The position numbers were made by a program, and so were the translations under genes. Below the pieces are notes generated by a model. The model worked only from the letters and a program-made list of their open reading frames with translations. It was not told where the DNA came from and searched no databases. 64,000 nt of DNA from Natrarchaeobius oligotrophus (GTDB lineage: Archaea > Halobacteriota > Halobacteria > Halobacteriales > Natrialbaceae): contig NZ_REFZ01000006.1 in assembly GCF_003841465.1 (NCBI RefSeq), positions 186,001 through 250,000 of the forward strand, given 5' to 3'. This document shows, piece by piece, positions 51,979-61,617 of the stretch; position 1 is the first letter of the stretch, and every line of letters starts with the position of its first letter.

Positions 51979-52523
51979 TCTAGGATCGCCTCACGTACGT
52001 CGTCGAAGTGTTCCGGGAGTTCGGTCGCGTCGAACTCGCCGCTGTACAGCGGCTCGTCGAGCTGTTCGGCGTACTCGGCGATGTGCTCGCCGCGGGTACG
52101 CGACCAGTCCGCGAGTACGCTGTCGTTGTGCGGAATCTCGAGTCCCGCGTCGATCGCGCCCTCCTGGACGGCGAACACCTTGTTTCCGGGCGTCGCCGTG
52201 TTGAGGCCGATGTCGAGGACCGCTTCCTCGAGACCGGCGTCGATCGCTCGCTTGCCGGCCAGCAGGCCGGTCAGGTAGGCCGCGGAGATGTTGCTCGTGG
52301 GTGCCTCCCAGCCGTACTCCTCGAGGTCGCTCGAGTGTGCGCTGGCGAGGGTTTCGTCTCCCTGAGGGCCGGGCGAGATCAGCTGCGCCGTAGTGTGCTT
52401 GTTGCTCTTTCGAGCGACGAGCCGTGGTTTGCCCGATTTCAGCAGGCGCAACCTCTGATGGTAGTCCGTCCGGACCTCACGGCGACGCCGCATCGGTACC
52501 TTGTATCGTGGTCCTGTCGCCAT
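51975..52523 (-). CDS. rpl18: Large-subunit ribosomal protein uL18
   Basis: This 182-residue 5S rRNA-binding protein begins [43 protein letters not shown] and continues [26 protein letters not shown], the archaeal/eukaryotic L5-like form. It overlaps rps5 by 4 bases and abuts rpl19e. Confidence 0.96.
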   Translation of the reverse strand: MATGPRYKVPMRRRREVRTDYHQRLRLLKSGKPRLVARKSNKHTTAQLISPGPQGDETLASAHSSDLEEYGWEAPTSNISAAYLTGLLAGKRAIDAGLEEAVLDIGLNTATPGNKVFAVQEGAIDAGLEIPHNDSVLADWSRTRGEHIAEYAEQLDEPLYSGEFDATELPEHFDDVREAILE

Positions 52524-52972
52524 TATTGGTCACCGTAGTTGCCGTCGATGTAGTTCAACAGGTACCGGACGCTGCGGAACTCCCCACCGCCAGCCTTCTT
52601 GTATAGCTCGCGGTACTGCGTGGGCGTAATCTCGCCCTGATCGCGGAGTTCGCGCAGCTTCCGTCGCTGTGCACGAATCGTGGTCTGCCACTGCTCTTTC
52701 TCGTTCTGGCGTGCGCCCTTCTTGCCCTTGCGTTTGCCCGGCCCTTTCCGGTGGCCGTACGCCCGCTTGGCGTTTCGCTCTCGAGCGCGCCCGCGGGAGT
52801 TGCCGCGGGCGTCTTCGGCCTGGATGAGGCCAGCGTCGACGAGTTCGCGGATTTCGTCGCGAGTGATCGCCTCTGCGATGTCGCCCTGAGCGCTGGGGTC
52901 GAGCCAGATACGGTTCTCGCCGACGTCGAGGACGTCGGCCGCGAGTCGCTTCTGTGCGGAGAGATCAGTCAT
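52523..52972 (-). CDS. rpl19e: Large-subunit ribosomal protein eL19
   Basis: The 149-residue protein, absent from bacteria, begins [27 protein letters not shown] long basic helix region follows ([34 protein letters not shown]) and then a C-terminal [24 protein letters not shown]. It overlaps rpl32e by 8 bases and rpl18 by 1 base. Confidence 0.96.
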   Translation of the reverse strand: MTDLSAQKRLAADVLDVGENRIWLDPSAQGDIAEAITRDEIRELVDAGLIQAEDARGNSRGRARERNAKRAYGHRKGPGKRKGKKGARQNEKEQWQTTIRAQRRKLRELRDQGEITPTQYRELYKKAGGGEFRSVRYLLNYIDGNYGDQ

Positions 52973-53714
52973 CTGATTCCACCTCGACTTCCTCGTAGGT
53001 CGGATTCAGCACGCGGATGCCGTCTTCCTCGGCGAGTTCTTCGATGCGCTCGCGCTTTCGTGCGCCCACGGAGGACGCGATGCGGACGGCTTCGGTGTCG
53101 CCGTCGACGCCCTCGAGGTCGGTTTCGTTCTCGACGTACACCTCCTCGAATCCGCTCGGGTGTTTTCCCCGAACGGCTTCGGGCGTCCGGTAGCCGGCCT
53201 GGACCTTCGGTCCTTTGCCCTTGATGCCGCGGCGCTGCTTCGAGAGACCGCCGCGCGGTCGCCGCCACGACTCTGGCGTGCGCTTTTTCTTGTGGTAGTC
53301 CTGGCGGTTGAACTGCGGTTTGCCGACCGTGCGTCGACGGTCGAGCAGCCGCTGTTCTTCCTCCGAGAGCTCGGGCGTCTTCTCGGTCAGTCCGCGGGCC
53401 TGCAGCTCCGTCTCGACGTCCTCCCGGAGTTCTTCTTCGTCCTCGAGACCGTCGTCTTCGATCTCGGCGTCGGTCTCCTCGCTTACCTCGAGGTCGCCGA
53501 CGTCGGCTTTGATTCGGGCTGCCAGCGCGTTACCGACGCCCTCGGCTTCGGCCAGTTCGTCTTGGTCGGCTTCCTTGACGTCCTGGATGCTCTCGAAGCC
53601 GGCATCGCGGAGCGCGTCGGCTTTGCTCGCGCCGACGCCGCTGATGTCTTCGAGTTCCTGGGGACCGTCGTCTTCGGTCGCGACGTCGTCCGTCTCGGGT
53701 TCGTCGTCTGCCAT
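52965..53714 (-). CDS. rpl32e: Large-subunit ribosomal protein eL32 with N-terminal helix-hairpin-helix extension
   Basis: The 249-residue protein has its eL32 core from about residue 125: [66 protein letters not shown]. The first 80 residues form a helix-hairpin-helix domain ([53 protein letters not shown]) followed by an acidic linker. The extension is known in haloarchaeal L32e. Its role is unclear; it may be flexible on the ribosome surface. Confidence 0.95.
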   Translation of the reverse strand: MADDEPETDDVATEDDGPQELEDISGVGASKADALRDAGFESIQDVKEADQDELAEAEGVGNALAARIKADVGDLEVSEETDAEIEDDGLEDEEELREDVETELQARGLTEKTPELSEEEQRLLDRRRTVGKPQFNRQDYHKKKRTPESWRRPRGGLSKQRRGIKGKGPKVQAGYRTPEAVRGKHPSGFEEVYVENETDLEGVDGDTEAVRIASSVGARKRERIEELAEEDGIRVLNPTYEEVEVESDD

Positions 53715-53717
53715 CTA

Positions 53718-54251
53718 TCAGGCACCTCCTTTGGCGGGCTTTTCCGTGATGTAAACCCCGTCCTGGAAGACGCGGGTGTCCTTGCCGCTGACTCGCGTCA
53801 GCTGTTCGATGTCGGCCGCCGTCTGTCCGACGTGTTCTTTGTTCGGGCCGGAGAGGACGACGACCTCGCCGTCGACGGCGACGTCGGTGTCGCCGTGGAT
53901 ACTCGTTCGTCGCGGTGCCTTCTCGCCGAGGAAGTTCTCGATGACGACCTCGTCGCCTTCGGAGCGGACCTGCATCGGGAAGTGAGAGTAGAAGACTTCC
54001 ATCTTGTACTCCCAGCCCTCGGTCACGCCGTGGAAGGCGTTCTCGATGTGGCTCTCGAACGTGCCGACGGTCGCGTTCGTCTTCGCGTCCTCGGCGCCGC
54101 TTTCGATGACCACGGTGTCGTCCTCCACGTCGACGCTCACGTCGGGGTACCAGAGGCGCCGGGTTACGGTGCCTTCCGGTCCGTCGACGGTCACGTCGAG
54201 GTGGTCGATCTCGACGGTTACGTTGTCGGGTATTTCCAGTTCGACTCGCAT
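53718..54251 (-). CDS. rpl6: Large-subunit ribosomal protein uL6
   Basis: The protein has 177 residues from the ATG at 54249-54251 (MRVELEIPDNVTVEIDHLDVTVDGPEGTVTRRLWYPDVSV). Two similar alpha/beta domains follow, with HVGQTAADIEQLTRVSGKDTRVFQDGVYI at the end. The start is chosen because the frame further upstream is shadow sequence of rps8. It lies 2 bases after the rps8 stop. Confidence 0.96.
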   Translation of the reverse strand: MRVELEIPDNVTVEIDHLDVTVDGPEGTVTRRLWYPDVSVDVEDDTVVIESGAEDAKTNATVGTFESHIENAFHGVTEGWEYKMEVFYSHFPMQVRSEGDEVVIENFLGEKAPRRTSIHGDTDVAVDGEVVVLSGPNKEHVGQTAADIEQLTRVSGKDTRVFQDGVYITEKPAKGGA

Positions 54252-54253
54252 GG

Positions 54254-54646
54254 TTAGTAGACGTATGCGATCACCTGGCCCCCGATACCCTGCTCGCGCG
54301 CCTCGTAGTGGCTCATGATGCCACTGCTCGTCGTGACGACGAGCGCACCGAAGTCTCGAGCCGGGAGAAATCGCTTCTCCCACTTCTCGAAGTCGTCGGC
54401 GCCGGCGCTGTAGCGGGGTTTGACGGGGCCGCACGCGTTGATCGCTCCTTTCAGTTCGACCTCGAACCGACCGGCTCTGCCGTCGTCGACGTACTCGAAG
54501 CCGCCGATGTACCCGCGGTCGTAGAAGACCTCGAGCACGCTGCCGATCTCGTTCGAGGCGGGCGTTACCTCGTGGCTCAGGTGTCCGACGCTCTCGGCGT
54601 TGTCGAGTCCCGAGAGCGCGTTACTGAGTGGGTCGTTTCCGGTCAT
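54254..54646 (-). CDS. rps8: Small-subunit ribosomal protein uS8
   Basis: The 130-residue protein begins [59 protein letters not shown]. The C-terminal [25 protein letters not shown] is the rRNA- and mRNA-binding signature. Archaeal length. It starts one base after rps14 ends. Confidence 0.96.
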   Translation of the reverse strand: MTGNDPLSNALSGLDNAESVGHLSHEVTPASNEIGSVLEVFYDRGYIGGFEYVDDGRAGRFEVELKGAINACGPVKPRYSAGADDFEKWEKRFLPARDFGALVVTTSSGIMSHYEAREQGIGGQVIAYVY

Positions 54647-54647
54647 G

Positions 54648-54830
54648 TTATCGATACTTCTTGAATCCCATGCCGCGGGCGATCTCGCGGAAGCACTGTC
54701 GACAGAGGTTGATGTCGTACTTGCCGACCAGCCCCTGCTTGCGGCCACAGCGCTGACAGGCCGCCTCCTGGCCCGTTCGCTTCGCCGCGTGCTCGCCTGT
54801 GCGGTCGTTTTCGTGTTCGCTTTCACTCAT
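54648..54830 (-). CDS. rps14: Small-subunit ribosomal protein uS14, zinc-binding type
   Basis: The 60-residue protein has the CQRC...CRQC zinc-binding pattern and the C-terminal [14 protein letters not shown] of archaeal S14/S29e. A charged, His/Glu-rich 20-residue N-terminus precedes it. It overlaps rpl5 by 8 bases. Confidence 0.96.
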   Translation of the reverse strand: MSESEHENDRTGEHAAKRTGQEAACQRCGRKQGLVGKYDINLCRQCFREIARGMGFKKYR

Positions 54831-55362
54831 CGTCGGACTCCTCTACTGTGACGTCGAAGTTCGCCTCGAGGAACGCGATGGCGTCCTCGGGGGTGAGACG
54901 GTGACTCGACGGAATCGAGCGGGTCGCCTTGTCTCGCTTGGCGACGCGGTAGCCCGGACGTACCAGGTTGACGGTGACGTCCAGCCCGTAGATCCCGACG
55001 GTCGGGTCGTACTCCTGGCTCGGGAACTCGGTGTGTTCGGTGACCCCGAAGCTGAAGTTGCCCGTATCGTCGAACTGCGTGGCCGAGAGGTCGGCCAGCG
55101 GAAGCGCCGTCTCGAGGAACTCGTGGGCTTCCTGGCCGCGGATCGTCACTTTCGTTCCGATCGGATCACCCTGTCGAATGCCGAAGTCGGGTTCGGTGCG
55201 TTTCGCCTGCGTGCGGACGCTTTGCTGTTCGGTGATCTCCTCGATGATGTCCTCGGCTTTGCCGAGTTCGCGACCACCCTGACCGACGCCCATGTGGACG
55301 ACGACCTTCTCGACGCGGGGTTCGCGCATCTCGTGGAACTCGCCGGCGTCGGCTTCGCTCAT
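54823..55362 (-). CDS. rpl5: Large-subunit ribosomal protein uL5
   Basis: The 179-residue 5S rRNA-binding protein reads [45 protein letters not shown], then [32 protein letters not shown] and [16 protein letters not shown]. An acidic ESDDE tail ends it. It overlaps rps4e by 4 bases and rps14 by 8. Confidence 0.96.
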   Translation of the reverse strand: MSEADAGEFHEMREPRVEKVVVHMGVGQGGRELGKAEDIIEEITEQQSVRTQAKRTEPDFGIRQGDPIGTKVTIRGQEAHEFLETALPLADLSATQFDDTGNFSFGVTEHTEFPSQEYDPTVGIYGLDVTVNLVRPGYRVAKRDKATRSIPSSHRLTPEDAIAFLEANFDVTVEESDDE

Positions 55363-56087
55363 TCGTCGTCACCTCCGTCGTCGCTTTCGGTTTCCGAATC
55401 GCCGGTGAAGTTCTCGTCGATGACGACGACGTACTCCTCGACGGTTTCGAACTCGCCGTCGTCCGTAGAGACGGCGACGGTGTTCGATCCGCTACCGGGC
55501 GTGACGTCGATCGTCTCGATCTCGCCGATCTTGCCGCCGTGGTTTCCGCCAACGGCGGTGACGAGCGCGCCCTCTTCGTAGGGGAAGTGTGCGACGATCG
55601 ATTTGTCGTCGTTGTCGACGACGACCGAGTCGTTCGCGCTGTACTCGTTTTCGTCGACGAGGACGTTCGTTCCGTCGTGCAGCGTTAGCTGCGTGTCGCC
55701 GCCCGGCACCTGCTGTTTGCCCTCGATCTTGCCGAGTCGGCTACCGGCGGCGTCCTCGTCGATTTCGGTCAGCGAGAGCCGACCGCCCTCGTCGGGGAAG
55801 ATCCGGTAGTACTCTTCGCGTCCGGGGAACGCGAGGATGTCGAAGATTCCGATCGGTCGCTGTTCGTCGTTGATCGGCTGGCCGTTGACCAGGATCGAAT
55901 CCTGGGAGAGGGCGTACCGCGCTTCCTTCTTCGAGTCGACGTAGCCGAGTACGTCCCGCAACAAGACGACGAGCGGAACGCCCGCTTCGCCGTGGGGTCC
56001 GGCACCGGCTTTCACCGTGAAAACCTCGGTCTTTCGCTCGACCGGCCAGGACTTGGGGACGGACAGTCGTTTCTGGTGTTTCGTCAT
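55359..56087 (-). CDS. rps4e: Small-subunit ribosomal protein eS4
   Basis: The 242-residue protein of the archaeal/eukaryotic S4e type begins [45 protein letters not shown]. An S4 RNA-binding domain ([23 protein letters not shown]) and a KOW-like C-terminal region ([20 protein letters not shown]) follow. The C-terminus is acidic. It overlaps rpl24 by 4 bases. Confidence 0.96.
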   Translation of the reverse strand: MTKHQKRLSVPKSWPVERKTEVFTVKAGAGPHGEAGVPLVVLLRDVLGYVDSKKEARYALSQDSILVNGQPINDEQRPIGIFDILAFPGREEYYRIFPDEGGRLSLTEIDEDAAGSRLGKIEGKQQVPGGDTQLTLHDGTNVLVDENEYSANDSVVVDNDDKSIVAHFPYEEGALVTAVGGNHGGKIGEIETIDVTPGSGSNTVAVSTDDGEFETVEEYVVVIDENFTGDSETESDDGGDDE

Positions 56088-56440
56088 TCTGTCTCACCTT
56101 CGAGCCGTGCTTCGCGTCGCTCGTCCGAGAGATCGAGCTCCGTGATGCGGACGTTCGAGGGATCGATCGGGCGCGGCACTTCCTCGCCGTCGGCCGTCTC
56201 GACCGTCACGTCCTCGACGTGGATCGTGCCGTCCTCGAGGACCGCACGCAGAACCTCGCCTTCGTCGCCAGCGTGGTCGCCGCGCATGACCTCGACGGTG
56301 TCGCCCGCGTTCACGCGGGTGCGGCGGGTTCCGTACTCCTCGCGGAGCTCGTCGGACAGCGTCGCGTGGAGCTGCTTTCCCCGCTGGTGCAGGGGCGCAC
56401 GCTCCGTCTGCGTTCGCTGTTTGTGTGGTTGCTTGCTCAT
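56084..56440 (-). CDS. rpl24: Large-subunit ribosomal protein uL24
   Basis: The 118-residue protein begins [63 protein letters not shown]. The KOW motif of archaeal L24/L26 is at about residues 44-75. It acts early in large-subunit assembly. It lies 2 bases after rpl14. Confidence 0.96.
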   Translation of the reverse strand: MSKQPHKQRTQTERAPLHQRGKQLHATLSDELREEYGTRRTRVNAGDTVEVMRGDHAGDEGEVLRAVLEDGTIHVEDVTVETADGEEVPRPIDPSNVRITELDLSDERREARLEGETE

Positions 56441-56442
56441 GT

Positions 56443-56841
56443 CTATACGATCATCGTCGCGGTGGATGCGATTGCACCGAAGCGCTCTGCGACTTCGCGG
56501 GCGATCGGTCCCTTGATCTCCGTGCCGCGGGGCTCTTCGTTCTCGTCGATGATGACCGCCGCGTTGTCCTCGAATTTGAGTCGGGTGCCGTCGGGCCGGC
56601 GGATCGACTTCCGCTGGCGAACGACGACCGCCTCGAGAACCTGGCGGCGCATCTCCGGCGTCCCCTTGGTGACCGAGACGGTCACCTTGTCACCGAGTCC
56701 CGCCTTCGGCTGGCGGTTCTTGGTGCCGTGGTAGCCGGAGACGCTGATGACCTTGAGTTCGCGCGCGCCGGTGTTGTCGGCACACGTGACCAGCGACCCC
56801 TTCTTGAGTCCCTGGGTGACGTCGGCTTTCATCGCCTCCAT
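56443..56841 (-). CDS. rpl14: Large-subunit ribosomal protein uL14
   Basis: The protein has 132 residues from the ATG at 56841 ([39 protein letters not shown]). The five-stranded barrel ([46 protein letters not shown]) and terminal [12 protein letters not shown] are characteristic. The start overlaps the rps17 stop by 1 base; another Met one codon upstream is possible. Confidence 0.96.
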   Translation of the reverse strand: MEAMKADVTQGLKKGSLVTCADNTGARELKVISVSGYHGTKNRQPKAGLGDKVTVSVTKGTPEMRRQVLEAVVVRQRKSIRRPDGTRLKFEDNAAVIIDENEEPRGTEIKGPIAREVAERFGAIASTATMIV

Positions 56842-57278
56842 CACTGATCACCCTCGTCCGTCGTCGCCGTGAGGTCCTCGTCCGAAAGCTCCGGCTCGGG
56901 CTCGGCCTGACCGGTGAGCTCGGCGACGTCCTCCGGAGTGGCTTCTTCGGTTACTTCGACGACCACGTGCGATTTCGTCTTCGACAGTGGTCGGGTCTCT
57001 GCGATCTTGACCGTATCTCCGAGCGAAAGCGGCTCGAGCACGCCCGGCACGTGTGCCGGGATGCGCGAGCGACGCTTCATGTACCGATCGTACTTCGGTA
57101 CGGCAACGTCGTACTCTCGCTCGACGACTACGGTCTTGTCCATGTCCGTCGAGACGACGAGCCCCTCGAGGATCTGGCCTCGAACGGGAAGCTCGCCGTA
57201 GAACGGACACTTCTCGTAGTCGTATTCCTCCGGGTTCTCTGGTTCCGGAGGGGTTTCAACGTCTAGTCCTATTGCCAT
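56841..57278 (-). CDS. rps17: Small-subunit ribosomal protein uS17
   Basis: The 145-residue protein has a haloarchaeal N-terminal extension ([35 protein letters not shown]), then the OB-fold core [41 protein letters not shown]. The C-terminal 30 residues are acidic. It overlaps rnp1 by 10 bases. Confidence 0.95.
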   Translation of the reverse strand: MAIGLDVETPPEPENPEEYDYEKCPFYGELPVRGQILEGLVVSTDMDKTVVVEREYDVAVPKYDRYMKRRSRIPAHVPGVLEPLSLGDTVKIAETRPLSKTKSHVVVEVTEEATPEDVAELTGQAEPEPELSDEDLTATTDEGDQ

Positions 57279-57676
57279 GGTGAATCACCATTCGTTTCCG
57301 TGCGTCGGGCGGGTCGTGAGAGCAATCGCGATCCATCGACCGTAACGTAGGCCACGTCCTCGCCAGCGCGTTCTGACCCGGACGACTCTTCGTCGGTCGA
57401 GTCAGGTTGAGTGTCGGCCAGTTTGGACGGGGTCCCCGGTGACTTCTCGTCGCCGGCGGCGTCATCTGTGATCGCGAATTCGAACACCGAGCCCGATTTC
57501 GGCACCGTGACGACCCGGGAACCTCCGTCGACGCGAATCTCTATCGAGAGGGTGTTCGCCGTCTCGATGACGACGCGGCCCTCGAGGCCCACGCGCGTCT
57601 CGTCGTCGCTGTCGACGACTCGGACGGGCAGGCCGTTGAGTTCGTGCCGGGGGAGCGTCTCGGGTGTCAGTGCCAT
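57269..57676 (-). CDS. rnp1: RNase P protein component 1 (Rpp29/Pop4)
   Basis: This subunit of RNase P, which matures tRNA 5' ends, has 135 residues from the ATG at 57676 ([47 protein letters not shown]). The Sm-like barrel is followed by [16 protein letters not shown] Ser/Asp/Glu insertion of about 35 residues ([31 protein letters not shown]) interrupts the barrel before [18 protein letters not shown]. Upstream Met codons encode non-haloarchaeal sequence. It is conserved in this operon in archaea. Confidence 0.92.
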   Translation of the reverse strand: MALTPETLPRHELNGLPVRVVDSDDETRVGLEGRVVIETANTLSIEIRVDGGSRVVTVPKSGSVFEFAITDDAAGDEKSPGTPSKLADTQPDSTDEESSGSERAGEDVAYVTVDGSRLLSRPARRTETNGDSPWQ

Positions 57677-57698
57677 CGTTTCGTTACTCGTCGTCTCA

Positions 57699-57802
57699 GG
57701 CGGCGAAGCCGCCTTCGTTTCGAGACGCCTCCGACGTCTCGCTCTCGAAATCGCCTTCCTCACGGGCTTCGCCCGTTCGGATCTCGGATCTCATTCGAGA
57801 TC
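57699..57802. repeat. Run of four short hairpins between rpl29 and rnp1
   Basis: Four consecutive perfect inverted repeats with small loops are seen: 57699-57713 (ggcggc/gccgcc), 57721-57741 (cgagacg/cgtctcg), 57762-57776 (acgggc/gcccgt) and 57780-57802 (gatctcg/cgagatc). The last overlaps the rpl29 stop. This is the only spacer over 100 bases inside the ribosomal cluster. Confidence 0.6.
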
Positions 57803-57997
57803 CCCTTCTTCTCGCTGAATCGTCTTGATCCGCGCGATGGTGCGACCGAGTTCGCCGATGCGACCCGGATTCTCCGGGGCACCACCGGCCGCGAGGACGG
57901 ATTTCGCGTTCAGCAGCTCCGTCTCGAGTTCCTCGAGTTCTTCCTCGCGCTCGGCGGCCGTCATGTCGCGGATCTCTTCGACGTGGATGATCGCCAT
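57791..57997 (-). CDS. rpl29: Large-subunit ribosomal protein uL29
   Basis: The 68-residue helical protein begins MAIIHVEEIRDMTAAEREEELEELETELLNAKSVLAAGGAPENPGRIGELGRTIARIKTI, the archaeal L29 form. It lines the peptide exit and docks signal recognition particle. Its start codon overlaps the rps3 stop by 1 base. A hairpin-rich spacer follows. Confidence 0.96.
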   Translation of the reverse strand: MAIIHVEEIRDMTAAEREEELEELETELLNAKSVLAAGGAPENPGRIGELGRTIARIKTIQREEGDLE

Positions 57998-58956
57998 CAG
58001 GCGTCACCTCCCTCGTCTGATTCGTCCGCGTCGGCCTCCTCGTCGTCCATCTCCGCCATCAGCTCCTCGGCTTCGGCTTCGACGTCCTCCTCGAGTTCGT
58101 CCAGCTCCTCTTCGATCGGCGACTCGTCCGGGGTCTCGACGTCCTCGTCGTCCTCGTCCTCGTCACCCGCGACTTCCTCCTCGATGACCTCTTCGACGGT
58201 TTCCTCGTCGATCTCCGGTTCGGGCTCGACGGCGTCCTCGGCGGGCGCTTCGGCACCCGTCTCGGCGGCCTCGGCTTCCTCGGGTTCGCCCTCGAGGAGT
58301 TCCTCGACGCCCTCCGTCTCGTTGGCCTCGACGGCGTCCGGAACGACCTCCGCGGGGTCGACGTCGTCGTGGACGCGGAAGTCGTCGGGCAGTTCGGCGT
58401 TCGGCGGGATGATCTTCACCGTGACGCCGATGGTTCCGAGTTTCATGACGGCGACGCCCTGACCCTCGTCGACGATCTCCTCGGCGGGTTCGCCGTTGTG
58501 CTTGATGTAGCCCCGGTTGAACTTCTCCACGCGCGAGCGAGCGCCCGTGACCTTTCCTGAGAGGACGATCTCCGCGCCGAGTGCGCCGGCGTCCATGATC
58601 CGGTCGATCGTCGTGTGACCGGCCTTCCGGAAGTACCAGCCGCGCTCGAGCGCGTTGGCAAGTCGATCCGCCACGATCCGCGCGTTGAGGTCGGGTTCGT
58701 CGACCTCCTGGACGTCGATCTGGGGGTCCTCGAGGTCGAACTGCTCTTCGAGGGCGGTCGTGACCTTTCGGATGTTCTCGCCGCCTTTACCGATGACCAT
58801 CCCCGGTTTCTCGGCCTTGAGGACGATCTGGGTGCCCATCGGCGTCTTGGCGACGTCCATGCCACCGTAGCCCGCGCGGCCGAGTTCTTCGCTGAAGAAC
58901 TCGTCTATCTGGGACCGCTGCAGACCGTTTTCGATGAACTGGTGTTCGTCAGCCAT
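57997..58956 (-). CDS. rps3: Small-subunit ribosomal protein uS3
   Basis: The 319-residue protein has its N-terminal KH domain with VLKAEKPGMVIGKGGENIRKVTTALEEQF and then the S3 C-terminal domain RIMDAGALGAEIVLSGKVTGARSRVEKFNRGYIKH. After about residue 190 it carries a roughly 110-residue, extremely acidic Glu/Asp tail. Such tails occur in haloarchaea, but this one is long. The protein forms the mRNA entry channel. It abuts rpl22 and rpl29 with single-base overlaps. Confidence 0.95.
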   Translation of the reverse strand: MADEHQFIENGLQRSQIDEFFSEELGRAGYGGMDVAKTPMGTQIVLKAEKPGMVIGKGGENIRKVTTALEEQFDLEDPQIDVQEVDEPDLNARIVADRLANALERGWYFRKAGHTTIDRIMDAGALGAEIVLSGKVTGARSRVEKFNRGYIKHNGEPAEEIVDEGQGVAVMKLGTIGVTVKIIPPNAELPDDFRVHDDVDPAEVVPDAVEANETEGVEELLEGEPEEAEAAETGAEAPAEDAVEPEPEIDEETVEEVIEEEVAGDEDEDDEDVETPDESPIEEELDELEEDVEAEAEELMAEMDDEEADADESDEGGDA

Positions 58957-59459
58957 TAGGTATCACTCTCGTTGTCGTCGGCGTCGTCTTCCGTCGCGTC
59001 GCTCGACTCGTCGCTGACGACGATCTCGACGTCGACTTCCGGCGTGTTCCAGGCCGACGCACGCCCCATCGCGCGGGGCTTTCGTCCGACCGACTCGCCG
59101 ACCTTGTGGGCGGCGACGTGGACGATCTCCATCGACGCGCCGTCGAATCCCTGGTGGTCGGCGTTGGCCTCGACGTTCTCGAGCAGGTCGAGAAACGCCT
59201 CGGAGGCTTTCTCGGGGTAGCGGCCGGCGTCCCAGCCGTCGATGTCCGAGCGGTGACCGACGCCGCTGTTGTGCGATTTGAACGGGACCGACCGCTTCTG
59301 GTCGATCACGTCCTGAAGGTACGCTCGCGCGTCGTCGACGGTCCGTCCCTTCAGCTCGCGTGCGATTTCCTTGCTATGCTTGTGGCTCATGTGACGCTCC
59401 CGGAGCATCGCTTTCGCGGTGGTGCCCGGATCCGCGTCGACTGAGTAGTTAATTCCCAT
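58956..59459 (-). CDS. rpl22: Large-subunit ribosomal protein uL22
   Basis: The 167-residue protein begins MGINYSVDADPGTTAKAMLRERHMSHKHSKEIARELKGRTVDDARAYLQDVI. GASMEIVHVAAHKVGESVGRKPRAMGRAS forms the exit-tunnel loop region. The C-terminal 20 residues are acidic. It is followed by rps3 with a 1-base overlap. Confidence 0.96.
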   Translation of the reverse strand: MGINYSVDADPGTTAKAMLRERHMSHKHSKEIARELKGRTVDDARAYLQDVIDQKRSVPFKSHNSGVGHRSDIDGWDAGRYPEKASEAFLDLLENVEANADHQGFDGASMEIVHVAAHKVGESVGRKPRAMGRASAWNTPEVDVEIVVSDESSDATEDDADDNESDT

Positions 59460-59466
59460 GCGTGAA

Positions 59467-59892
59467 TCACTTCAGTGGGACGAACTTCGAGGAGCGAGTC
59501 GCGCCGATGCCCGCCTGTCCGTGTTCGACGGACGTGCGGGTCAGCCGGAACTCGCCGAGATAGTGTCCGATCATCTCGGGTTCGACGCGAACGCGCTCGA
59601 AGGACTGACCGTTGTACACCTCGAAGGTCAGTCCGACGAACTCCGGCAGGATCGGCATGTCCCGCAGGTGCGTTCGGATCGGCGCGTTCGCCGTCTCCTC
59701 CTCGTCTTTCTCGCGAGCCTTCTCGAGCAGCTTCTGCTTCTCGACGGAGAGGCCGCGTTCGATACTTCGCCGCTTGCGTGCGGGCAACAGTTCCGCGACG
59801 TCCTCGGGCTCCAGTTCCTGCAACTCCTCGAGCGTGTGGCCGCGGTAGGTGAACTCCTCACCTTCGCGACCGGTTCGGTACTCCTGACTCAT
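59467..59892 (-). CDS. rps19: Small-subunit ribosomal protein uS19
   Basis: The 141-residue archaeal S15-like form begins [43 protein letters not shown]. The core reads [44 protein letters not shown], and [18 protein letters not shown] closes it. It overlaps rpl2 by 4 bases. Confidence 0.96.
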   Translation of the reverse strand: MSQEYRTGREGEEFTYRGHTLEELQELEPEDVAELLPARKRRSIERGLSVEKQKLLEKAREKDEEETANAPIRTHLRDMPILPEFVGLTFEVYNGQSFERVRVEPEMIGHYLGEFRLTRTSVEHGQAGIGATRSSKFVPLK

Positions 59893-60608
59893 TTGTTCCC
59901 ACCTCGGCCCGTTCGGCGCGAGGAGATGTCACCGACCTTCCGGCCCGGCGGGGCGTCCCGCGAGACGGATTTCGGCTTTCCGGGGTGCTGTCGTCCGCCG
60001 CCACCGAACGGGTGGTCGACGGCGTTCATAGCGACACCACGGACGCGGGGCCACTTCGTGCCCCTGGCTCTCATCTTGTGATACTTGTTGCCGGCTTTGA
60101 CCATCGGCTTTTCCGTCCGTCCGCCGCCGGCGACGACGCCGATCGTCGCTCGACACTGCGGGTCGAGGCGTTTGACCTCGCCGCTTGGCAACTGGACGAC
60201 CGCTGCGTTGCGGTCGTGAGTGATCAGATCGGCGTTCGTCCCGGACGCGCGGGCGAACTTGCCGCCGTCACCCGGACTCGATTCGACGTTACAGACCGGG
60301 ACCCCCTCGGGAATCTCGGCCAGCGGAAGCGTGTTGCCGGGTTTGATCTCGGCTGAGACGCCGACCTGCAGCTCCTCACCGACGGAGATGCCCTCCGGGG
60401 CGAGAACGAGCCGCTGGTCGCCGTCGTCGAACTCGACCGCGGCGATGGGTGCGGATCGTGCCGGATCGTGCTCGATGTCGACGACCGTCCCGCGGACGAC
60501 GTCCGTCTCTTCTTTCTTGTGATCGAGCTTCGCCTTGTACCGGTGCGACGGGGCGCGAAACGTCGGCGACCCGCGACCGCGTCGTTGTCCGAAAATGCGT
60601 CGTCCCAT
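59889..60608 (-). CDS. rpl2: Large-subunit ribosomal protein uL2
   Basis: The 239-residue protein is needed for peptidyl transferase centre assembly. It begins [68 protein letters not shown] and [34 protein letters not shown] contain the universally conserved His-Pro-Gly-Gly loop region. It lies 2 bases before rpl23 in the operon order. Confidence 0.96.
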   Translation of the reverse strand: MGRRIFGQRRGRGSPTFRAPSHRYKAKLDHKKEETDVVRGTVVDIEHDPARSAPIAAVEFDDGDQRLVLAPEGISVGEELQVGVSAEIKPGNTLPLAEIPEGVPVCNVESSPGDGGKFARASGTNADLITHDRNAAVVQLPSGEVKRLDPQCRATIGVVAGGGRTEKPMVKAGNKYHKMRARGTKWPRVRGVAMNAVDHPFGGGGRQHPGKPKSVSRDAPPGRKVGDISSRRTGRGGNK

Positions 60609-60610
60609 CG

Positions 60611-60865
60611 TCAGAACACCCCGATTCGCGAGGCGACTTCTTGGGCGTCGTCGTCCTCGGAGAGTTTGACGGTTGCTTTCTTTTTACCCTTCATCGTCAG
60701 TTGCGTGTTGACGTCGTCGACCGTAACCTCGAAGCGCTCTTCGACCACGTCCCGGATCTCGGGTTTGGTCGCGTCGGGGTTGACGACGAACTGGAGCTTG
60801 TTCTCGAAGTCCATGTCGTTCATCGCCTTCTCCGTCACGAGCGGGTGTTCGATGATCGAACTCAT
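60611..60865 (-). CDS. rpl23: Large-subunit ribosomal protein uL23
   Basis: The 84-residue protein begins MSSIIEHPLVTEKAMNDMDFENKLQFVVNPDATKPEIRDVVEERFEVTVDDVNTQ. It sits at the exit tunnel, where signal recognition particle docks. The ATG overlaps the rpl4 stop by 4 bases. The frame is open far upstream, but only as a shadow of rpl4. Confidence 0.96.
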   Translation of the reverse strand: MSSIIEHPLVTEKAMNDMDFENKLQFVVNPDATKPEIRDVVEERFEVTVDDVNTQLTMKGKKKATVKLSEDDDAQEVASRIGVF

Positions 60866-61614
60866 CGGTCGGCCACCTCCTCGAGTGCGCTTTCGGTCCA
60901 GACGGTGAGTCGGCCCGGGTGTGCGCCGGGCGCGAGATCCTCCGCGTTGACCTCGGCGGCCGTGGCCACGTCGGCCCCGGCGAGATTCCGGGCCGCACGA
61001 GACGGGCCGGTCTCGCTCGCGGTGACGAAGAGGATCGACTTGGGTTCCTGGTACTTCCGACCGCGAGTCTTCCCGCGACCCGCGCGGATGCCTCGACCCT
61101 CGTCGGCGCGTTCGACGTCGGCCTCGAGACCGGCGGCCTCGAGGAACTCGACGACCTCCTTCGTCTTCGTTAGGTCTTCGAACTCGTCGCTGACGACGAC
61201 CGGAACCTCGACGTCGTCGTCGAAGGCGTGACCGCGTTCCGAGACGAGATCGGCGTCGGCCGTCGCGGCGATGGCGCTGCGGACGGCCAGTTTCTTCGCT
61301 TTCGTGTTGATCGATTCGGACCAGTCCTTCTCGGCTTTCGGCGGGTGGGCCTTGCGTCCCTTGATCGCCTGGGGAACGCGACGAGCGCGTCCGTCCTGAC
61401 GGGGAACGTGGGCCATCCCGCGACCGCTGCCGAGCGATTCGGCCGGCGTTCGCTTGCCGGCGAACTCGTCGGCGCCGTAGTCCTGGGTTCGGTTGGCCTG
61501 GGCGACCCGAACGGCGCGGGCGATCAGATCCGGGCGGTACGTCGTCTCGAAGACCGCCGGAAGTTCGACCGAGCCCGCGTCCGAGCCGTCCAGGTTTCGT
61601 ACTGTTGCTTCCAT
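60862..61614 (-). CDS. rpl4: Large-subunit ribosomal protein uL4
   Basis: The 250-residue archaeal form begins MEATVRNLDGSDAGSVELPAVFETTYRPDLIARAVRVAQANRTQDYGADEFAGKRT. The basic internal loop SLGSGRGMAHVPRQDGRARRVPQAIKGRKAHPPKAEKDW reaches into the exit tunnel. It lies 3 bases after rpl3. Confidence 0.96.
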   Translation of the reverse strand: MEATVRNLDGSDAGSVELPAVFETTYRPDLIARAVRVAQANRTQDYGADEFAGKRTPAESLGSGRGMAHVPRQDGRARRVPQAIKGRKAHPPKAEKDWSESINTKAKKLAVRSAIAATADADLVSERGHAFDDDVEVPVVVSDEFEDLTKTKEVVEFLEAAGLEADVERADEGRGIRAGRGKTRGRKYQEPKSILFVTASETGPSRAARNLAGADVATAAEVNAEDLAPGAHPGRLTVWTESALEEVADR

Positions 61615-61617
61615 GGT

